Positions 58,104 through 64,000 of a stretch of DNA of 64,000 bases are shown here, piece by piece. The stretch covers positions 496,001-560,000 of the forward strand of contig NZ_CP169368.1 in NCBI RefSeq assembly GCF_042485795.1. Reading direction: 5' to 3'. How positions within the stretch are numbered: position 1 is the first letter of the stretch; each line of letters starts with the position of its first letter. The notes beneath the pieces were generated by a model. The model was not told where the DNA came from and did no database searches. It saw only the letters and a list, made by a program, of their open reading frames with translations. The position numbers and the translations under genes were made by a program. This DNA comes from Lonepinella sp042485795. GTDB taxonomy: Bacteria > Pseudomonadota > Gammaproteobacteria > Enterobacterales > Pasteurellaceae.

Positions 58104-59648
58104 CTACTCAATATTTAATTCCAATCCAATCTCAATCAAATATCGTTGTTCTAATTTCAAATCTTGTTGAACCAATGGATTGCGATCAAGATAATTCGGC
58201 TCAAATGCTAGTTGCCATAAAGTGCGGTGCGTTTTTAACGCAATTTGCTTGGTGTGTTCTGTCGCTTGACGAGAACGATTAAGCAAAATGGCTAAACGTA
58301 ATAGACGAATTAACGCTAGAATATCTTGTGGTGTGTAGCGAGAAAATTGCGTAATATCGTTCAAACTAAAGCCGTTTAATTGTAACCGTACCAAGGTTGA
58401 TAACAAACGTTGCTGTTCCTTATCAAAACCAGGTAATTCCATATTGGATAGAATATATGCCGAATGTTTCTGCATATTTTTATGGTTAATCACAATACCC
58501 ACTTCGTGCAATAAGGCTGACCAAAGTAAGATTTCTTGCATTTCTTCGGCAAATTCACTGGCCTGCCATTCGTGGAATTGTTGAGATAATTGCACTGCGG
58601 TTTTGCTAACTCGTTCCGCTTGAATACGATCAATATTAAACTGTTCCGCTAAGGCTTCAGCCGTACGTTGACGGATATTTTTCACTTGAAAATTTTTATC
58701 TAAGCTGTACATCACACCCTCACGCAATGCCCCGTCAGAATAACGCATTTGTTCAATTTGATAAGTGTCGAATACCGCACTCAAAATAGCTAACCCTGGT
58801 ACAAAAACATCTGCCCTTTCTTCGTTTAAACCTGCTAGTTTTAGATTGTCAAAGTGTGTGGCTTTTAGCGTACGTTCAATCAGAAAATCTAGCCGACCCG
58901 CCGTGATAATTCCGTCTGGATCGAGCGTGGCGGTGATTACCTGATGAACAGTTTTAATCGTGCCTGATGAACCCAATACATATTGCCAGCCCAACTGACG
59001 ATAGGGTGTTGCCAGATCAGCAATGCGACTTAAAGCGGTTAATCGAGCCTGTTCAAAATTTTCTTGGTTAATTTCACCGTTTGGGAAAAATTGTTTGGCA
59101 AAACTCACACAGCCCATATTCCGACTTTCTGCCAAAATCGGATCAAAGTCTTCACCAATAATCATTTCGGTTGAACCACCGCCAATATCAATCACCAGCT
59201 TGCGACCGCTTTCGGGTTGGGTATGTGATACCCCAGCATAAATCATTTTGGCTTCGCTTTGCCCTGAAATAATATTAATTGGATAAGGAAACACCATACT
59301 TGCTTGGCGTAAAAATTCTGCATTATTCACCGCACTTCGTAGCGTATAAGTGCCAACCACATTCACATTTTCAGCAGGAAAGCCTTGCAAACGTTCAGCA
59401 AACAAGGCTAAACAATTTACCCCACGAGTAATAGCGTCCTGATCCAATACACCGTTTTCATCTAATCCTTTTGCCAACTGCACTTTCTGTTTTAAGCGAG
59501 ATAAAATCTGGATCGAACCGTTGACAATACGTGCCACAATCATGTGAAAACTGTTTGATCCCAAGTCAATAGCAGCAATTTCCTTGACTTGATGTTGTTC
59601 GCCTTTGGAAAGTGCGGTGGCTTTGGTAATTAAATTAATATTATTCAT
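58104..59648 (-). CDS. ppx: Exopolyphosphatase
   Basis: Removes terminal phosphate from polyphosphate (514 residues). The ASKHA-fold N-terminus has IAAIDLGSNSFHMIVARI near residue 24 and VIDIGGGSTEMIIGE near 150. RNMGCVSFAKQFFP resembles E. coli Ppx more closely than GppA. The C-terminal HD-like part has LLHEVGIVINHKNMQKHSAY. It is the last of three minus-strand genes after tamA and tamB. Confidence 0.93.
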   Translation of the reverse strand: MNNINLITKATALSKGEQHQVKEIAAIDLGSNSFHMIVARIVNGSIQILSRLKQKVQLAKGLDENGVLDQDAITRGVNCLALFAERLQGFPAENVNVVGTYTLRSAVNNAEFLRQASMVFPYPINIISGQSEAKMIYAGVSHTQPESGRKLVIDIGGGSTEMIIGEDFDPILAESRNMGCVSFAKQFFPNGEINQENFEQARLTALSRIADLATPYRQLGWQYVLGSSGTIKTVHQVITATLDPDGIITAGRLDFLIERTLKATHFDNLKLAGLNEERADVFVPGLAILSAVFDTYQIEQMRYSDGALREGVMYSLDKNFQVKNIRQRTAEALAEQFNIDRIQAERVSKTAVQLSQQFHEWQASEFAEEMQEILLWSALLHEVGIVINHKNMQKHSAYILSNMELPGFDKEQQRLLSTLVRLQLNGFSLNDITQFSRYTPQDILALIRLLRLAILLNRSRQATEHTKQIALKTHRTLWQLAFEPNYLDRNPLVQQDLKLEQRYLIEIGLELNIE

Positions 59649-59666
59649 ACAACCATCATAAAAAAG

Positions 59667-62600
59667 TTAAAATTCAAATTCATACAACACATCAAAGGCT
59701 TGATTTACCCCAGATACTGATTGCAAGAAAAATCGTGGAAATAAACGATAACGCAAGGTTACTTCGGCTAAACCGTCAAATAATCCCACGCCGTATTTAA
59801 TTTTTAAACGTGGCGTAATACTACCACTTACCACCACTTTTGAGCTATCGCCTACGCCTGATGTACCCAAATTTAAGTCTTGAATACCAAAGGTTTCGCC
59901 GATACCACCTACTAGTTTACCACTTTTTGCTAATCCCATACCGAGTAGAGCAGCCCCCACAGAACCGCTTGAACCAGATTCACCACTATTTTCTAATGAG
60001 CGACCTGTCAAAATATAAGATAACGCTTGATCCTGTGGCATACTTGGATCGGAGAAAACATCTACAGTTGGTGAGTCTGCCACACCTGTTACCTTAATCC
60101 CCGCAATCACTTTACTATCTTCCATGGCTTCTGGATTGCGAATGGCTTCAATGTTTAACAGGGGTTGAGAGGGTAATCCAGAGAAACTAATTTGCCCTTT
60201 ACGAATTAACAAATCCTGACCAAAGGAAGAATAACGTCCTTTTTTTAAATCGATTTGTCCGTATAAACCTAATGTTCCTTTCTCTTGTTTAACGGATAAT
60301 TTTCCTTCTAAATTACTTTCTAAACCATAGGCTTGCAGATTCACATCTTTGCCAATATTAATCGTCAAATCAGAGCTAATTAACATGCCAGATTCGGTAG
60401 TGCTTGCCATTTGTTTGGTGGCAAAAATATTCTGATTTTTCACCGCACTTTGGGGATCCAGAATTACTTCATCGCTACTGACGGTTACGGCACTTTCAGG
60501 TAAACTTTCCACTGCAATTCTCGCCCAAGGAATATCAATATTACCACTTAATGCCAATAATTTTGGTGTAACTTTCACGGTTACATTCGGACTTATTTGC
60601 AGTTTCGCCATAGACGGAATATTCAGTGAAAATTTATCTGCTTGAGCATTCATTCGAGCGTTCCACTGCTCAATATTTTTCCAATCTGCATCCCCCTCTA
60701 GCACTAAACGACTGTCCGTGGTTTGCACATCGCCTTGCAAGGTGGAACGATTACCATAGAAATTTAATGCTACTGTACCACCAGCAACTTCCACTGGCGA
60801 GGCTTTTAATTTGGCTTTTACCTGATTGATATTAAACGAACCATTTAACAGTGGAGCATTTAAATCACCAGCAAAGGTCAAGTGTGATGCCACCATACCT
60901 GAAATTTGCTCACCGTTGGATAATAACTGATTCATGATATTTAAGTTAACACCATCAATATTCAATGCTCCCGATAATTTACGTGCATTGATAATATCAT
61001 TGATTTTTACGTCAGCATTAATACGACCATTATTTTGAATCTGAATATCTGACTGCACCACCAAATTATTATTGTCTAACTGCGTATTGACCGCCAATTT
61101 TGGAATAGCGAGTTTAAACGTGCGGTAGTCAATTTTTTTGGCTACATTCACACCGTCACCGTCTAGCTGTAAATCTAGTTTTAACGGTTTATTTTCATTC
61201 CATGCCACGGTACCATTACTGCGTAAAGTGCCTTGTAATAAACCATCTTGCTCGGCTAGTTTATTCACTAGAGCTAAATTTAACCGTTTCAACTCAAAGG
61301 GAATTTCACCATTTTTGCCAGCCTTAAAGGTTTGTGGAAAACATAAATCAATTTCCGTATGTTTCCAACAATGGCTGGAAATGGTGGCAAGGGTTTGTTT
61401 GTTATCAAACGCCACATCAATATTTTGGCTATTTATCACTTTCCCAATCGGAGAATTAATCTCCACTTGGCTTAAAGTACCTTTCCACACTTGTGAACTG
61501 CGGTCAAAACTGCCCGATAAATTCAATCCTCCTGCCACAGGTTCACCACTAGAACGTAACTGTAATTGGTGCGACTTTTCATTGCCAGATGCTGTGAGTT
61601 TGGCACTGGTTAATTTAATCTCGCCTTGATTTAATCCACTCAATTCTACATTCAAATTGCCTTGAATTTGTTGTTCTGTATTCACATTCCCTTTGGCTGT
61701 AACATTGGCGATTTTTAAGTCTTGGAATTGAATATTACTGCCGACTAAATCCACGTCTAAATTGGGTTCAGTGATATTGCCTTTAATATGTGCTTTGCCT
61801 AATAAAGATGCAGATAAATCAGGTAGCAAGCCTTTTAAATTGGGGGCGTTAATGTCTAAAGCAAAATCTGATTGTTCGCTTAATTTGCCTTTTGCCACAA
61901 TATGATTTACACCATAATCTAAGCTAATTTGTGATGTATTAAGCAATATTTTATGGTCAGATGTGAGGCTACCTTTTAGGCTTAATGGATTTTTCGATAA
62001 GCTACCTTGAATATCCAATTCAGGTACGGCAATCGCCCATTGATTTCCTTGCACTTGCCCAGAGTTGGATAATTTGCCCGACAATACCGCAGGGAAAGTC
62101 GATAAATATGCCCCTAAATTAATTTTATTCAACAGCGTATCGGCTTGCCATTCTACGCCGTTTTGCCAATTTAATTTTCCCACTAAACCCAGTGAACCAT
62201 CTAACGCATTAACTTGCAATTTTTCAATATCCGTATGCGAAATGCCACCTTTAGCTTGCAAAGCTAAATCCGTATTTGGTGTCCCCATGCCTTTGGCTTT
62301 ACCATTTAGGCTTACCTCATAATCGAGTAAATTGCCCGTGATGTTTAAATCTACATTTTGTACCTTGAGCGGATCGTCCGTTTTATTAAAAGGGTAACTA
62401 AATTCAGATACGGCAAGGGTTAAATTAAGGGGGGTTTTTTCGCTATTGAGTTGTACATCACCAGTTAGTGTGGCATTGGCGACACCTTGTGTAGTTAATG
62501 AAAGTGCGGTGCTTTTTTTCAGATTTCCTGTAATGGCAAGATCCAGCGTGGATTGTGGTAATAAAATCTCGTTACCTTGCTTGAACTGGTTTAAATCGGA

Positions 62601-63578
62601 ATGCAATGTTAAATTAATCGGCATATCCTGATCTAATTGCATATTCCCTTGAGCCTGAACATTCCCCATGGAACTGTTAATTTGCAAGGTTTGTAATGCG
62701 ACTTGTGTTCCCGTGGCATCTGCTTGAACTTGTACATTTGGCACATCAATTTGTTGCACCAGTTTACCATCGGTAACTTGTTGATATTGCCAGTTTTTAC
62801 CTGAAATATCTGGTATGTGAATATCAAATGGTAAGACAATTTCGGTAACGTTAGCCAATAATGCTGGCGTTAAACTTTGTTCAATTTGTTGCCAGTTTAC
62901 TGGCTCGCTAGTTTGTTGTGCTGGTTTAAGCTCGTCTTTTGGCTCGCCTGAACTAGTTAGAATATAGGTGAGATCATTAAGTTGTGTTGGTTCAAGGGTT
63001 AATCCATTTTCATTATTTAAAAACACCGCACTTTGGAATTTTCCTAAATGTAGCTGATTATTATCAATACCTAACGCCAGACTATCTACTGCTACATTTT
63101 TGACTGCAATAGAAACAGGTAAGGTAATCCGCCGCATTTCACCATTTTCTTTTTCTTGTTCAGGTTCGGACGGTGGTAATTTGCTGGTATCCAGATGAAT
63201 AACTGGCTGTTGCAAATGTAAATTTTCAATACAAATATCCGCTTTCAGTAAACAACCAAAATCAAATTGCAATTCCGCCTGAGCGACATTGGTTTGTACA
63301 CCATCAGATTGAAACTGCACATCTTTCAGTAACAAACCATTTTGTAATTTGCCTTGTACTGCACCAATAGTTAAGCCATCCACATATTTTTCTGCTAATC
63401 CGACAGCCCATTGCGTGCCAGATTCTGTGCCTAAAATACTTGCTATGCCTACGCCAGCCAGTGCGGTAATGCCAGCTAACACACCTATTGCGACTAAACT
63501 GCGGTGTAAAATTTTGCTTTTTTTACCTTCTTTTTTACTGGCTTGTTGTGGTGTGTTTTGTTGAACTGGTTCTGTCAT
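59667..63578 (-). CDS. tamB: Translocation and assembly module subunit TamB
   Basis: A 1303-residue AsmA-like bridge protein. A signal anchor near residue 30 (LVAIGVLAGITALAGVGIASIL) holds it in the inner membrane. A long beta-helical groove spans the periplasm, and the conserved C-terminal TamB domain (from about 960) ends VNQAFDVLYEFEF. It works with TamA in assembling outer-membrane proteins and moving lipid between membranes. ATG 63578 lies 2 bp after the tamA stop; a GTG overlapping that stop is an alternative. Confidence 0.95.
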   Translation of the reverse strand: MTEPVQQNTPQQASKKEGKKSKILHRSLVAIGVLAGITALAGVGIASILGTESGTQWAVGLAEKYVDGLTIGAVQGKLQNGLLLKDVQFQSDGVQTNVAQAELQFDFGCLLKADICIENLHLQQPVIHLDTSKLPPSEPEQEKENGEMRRITLPVSIAVKNVAVDSLALGIDNNQLHLGKFQSAVFLNNENGLTLEPTQLNDLTYILTSSGEPKDELKPAQQTSEPVNWQQIEQSLTPALLANVTEIVLPFDIHIPDISGKNWQYQQVTDGKLVQQIDVPNVQVQADATGTQVALQTLQINSSMGNVQAQGNMQLDQDMPINLTLHSDLNQFKQGNEILLPQSTLDLAITGNLKKSTALSLTTQGVANATLTGDVQLNSEKTPLNLTLAVSEFSYPFNKTDDPLKVQNVDLNITGNLLDYEVSLNGKAKGMGTPNTDLALQAKGGISHTDIEKLQVNALDGSLGLVGKLNWQNGVEWQADTLLNKINLGAYLSTFPAVLSGKLSNSGQVQGNQWAIAVPELDIQGSLSKNPLSLKGSLTSDHKILLNTSQISLDYGVNHIVAKGKLSEQSDFALDINAPNLKGLLPDLSASLLGKAHIKGNITEPNLDVDLVGSNIQFQDLKIANVTAKGNVNTEQQIQGNLNVELSGLNQGEIKLTSAKLTASGNEKSHQLQLRSSGEPVAGGLNLSGSFDRSSQVWKGTLSQVEINSPIGKVINSQNIDVAFDNKQTLATISSHCWKHTEIDLCFPQTFKAGKNGEIPFELKRLNLALVNKLAEQDGLLQGTLRSNGTVAWNENKPLKLDLQLDGDGVNVAKKIDYRTFKLAIPKLAVNTQLDNNNLVVQSDIQIQNNGRINADVKINDIINARKLSGALNIDGVNLNIMNQLLSNGEQISGMVASHLTFAGDLNAPLLNGSFNINQVKAKLKASPVEVAGGTVALNFYGNRSTLQGDVQTTDSRLVLEGDADWKNIEQWNARMNAQADKFSLNIPSMAKLQISPNVTVKVTPKLLALSGNIDIPWARIAVESLPESAVTVSSDEVILDPQSAVKNQNIFATKQMASTTESGMLISSDLTINIGKDVNLQAYGLESNLEGKLSVKQEKGTLGLYGQIDLKKGRYSSFGQDLLIRKGQISFSGLPSQPLLNIEAIRNPEAMEDSKVIAGIKVTGVADSPTVDVFSDPSMPQDQALSYILTGRSLENSGESGSSGSVGAALLGMGLAKSGKLVGGIGETFGIQDLNLGTSGVGDSSKVVVSGSITPRLKIKYGVGLFDGLAEVTLRYRLFPRFFLQSVSGVNQAFDVLYEFEF

Positions 63579-63580
63579 CA

Positions 63581-64000
63581 CTAAATCTCCGCCCCTAATC
63601 CAATATAAAATTGAATATTTTTGCTGTCATCTTTATCTCGCACTGGGGTGGCAATATCAAACTTAACCGCTCCTACTGGTGATGCCCAGCGTACACCAAC
63701 ACCCACTCCGTAACGTAATTCTTCGCTACGATAAGAATTTGCAGCTAACCCTGCATCATAAAAAGTCGCCAGCCACCAGTTTGGATATACTTGATATTGA
63801 TATTCTAGGGAGCCTGTGGCTAAACGTGATGCCCCGATTAGTTTGCCATTGCGATCTTTAGGGGAAATTTTCTTATAACCATAACCTCGTACACTGCGAT
63901 CGCCCCCTGCAAAGAAACGCATGGCTGGAGGCATTCGGTTCAAGTCATCGGTATGTAACCAACCCAGATCTAATCGTCCTACAAAACGGTGATTTTCGGC
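63581..64000 (-). CDS. tamA: TamA (Omp85 family), C-terminal part
   Basis: The gene continues past the right edge; about 139 C-terminal residues are visible. They contain the Omp85 barrel signature FFAGGDRSVRGYGYKKISP (the L6-loop VRGY), and the strand pattern ends with GVGVRWASPVGAVKFDIATP and QFYIGLGAEI, a typical outer-membrane barrel end. It pairs with TamB, encoded immediately downstream. Confidence 0.92.
   Translation of the reverse strand, partial: AENHRFVGRLDLGWLHTDDLNRMPPAMRFFAGGDRSVRGYGYKKISPKDRNGKLIGASRLATGSLEYQYQVYPNWWLATFYDAGLAANSYRSEELRYGVGVGVRWASPVGAVKFDIATPVRDKDDSKNIQFYIGLGAEI

Noticed and set aside
1..64000. CRISPR array or prophage
   Set aside because: No regularly spaced repeats with unique spacers, no cas genes, and no phage structural or integrase genes were seen.

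Overview
The window is a chromosomal segment of a member of the Pasteurellaceae. The 9-mer AAGTGCGGT (the Haemophilus influenzae-type DNA uptake sequence, USS) and its complement occur dozens of times, often as head-to-head pairs that form hairpin terminators. Many neighbourhoods (oxyR-fabR, cyaY-recQ, hemE-yjaG-hupA, trmB/yggL, mutY-yggX-mltC, the yia genes, tamA-tamB-ppx) match those I know from H. influenzae and relatives. The base composition is AT-rich, and I cannot name the species.

Layout. 1-5.4 kb: the tail of a PTS permease, a phosphohexomutase, an EamA transporter, a ClC antiporter and dusA. 5.4-9.5 kb is accessory: two tandem Sel1-repeat genes (one frameshifted in an A7 tract), an AT-rich phospholipase-D-fold nuclease, a divergent XRE regulator, an AAA/DUF4143 ATPase behind three repressor-like sites spaced exactly 42 bp, and a DUF3861 protein. 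9.6-11.3 kb: a decayed 5-oxoprolinase locus in which pxpC is frameshifted in a C9 tract and fused to the tail of an NRAMP-type transporter, with pxpA missing. 11.4-15.4 kb: a PTS IICB permease, then a compact thiosulfate set (YeeE/TsuA transporter, TusA-like protein, convergent DoxDA thiosulfate:quinone oxidoreductase). 15.5-30.8 kb: an ABC exporter, fabR-oxyR facing a peroxiredoxin-glutaredoxin, recQ-cyaY, a small overlapping hypothetical pair, lptM-lysA, a GST, murB, hupA-yjaG-hemE, two tiny membrane ORFs, a GT2 glycosyltransferase, ppa and an M48 lipoprotein protease.

30.8-38.7 kb is a surface-glycan locus bracketed by two insertion sequences: an IS150-group IS3 element sitting inside a USS hairpin, and an IS256-family element. 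Between them, three glycosyltransferases on the minus strand (one with a heptanucleotide tandem repeat in its reading frame) diverge from two AT-rich GT4 genes on the plus strand. 38.7-43.8 kb is the conserved yggL-trmB / mutY-yggX-mltC block, interrupted between trmB and mutY by a USS-free, GC-richer pair (HhH protein and GST) that looks foreign, perhaps from Neisseriaceae.

43.9-64 kb: tRNA-Phe and tRNA-Asn, rlmJ, tktA behind a symmetric CRP site, then the divergent yiaJ / yiaKLMNO-lyxK region for 2,3-diketo-L-gulonate (ascorbate breakdown), with a duplicated TRAP binding protein and without the sgbH/sgbU/sgbE genes. A DeoR regulator, glmS, ppx, tamB and the 3' part of tamA close the window. 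The best candidates for something new are the nuclease/XRE/ATPase cluster with its phased operators, the thiosulfate set, and the repeat-associated, possibly switchable genes (sel1, pxpC, GT9).
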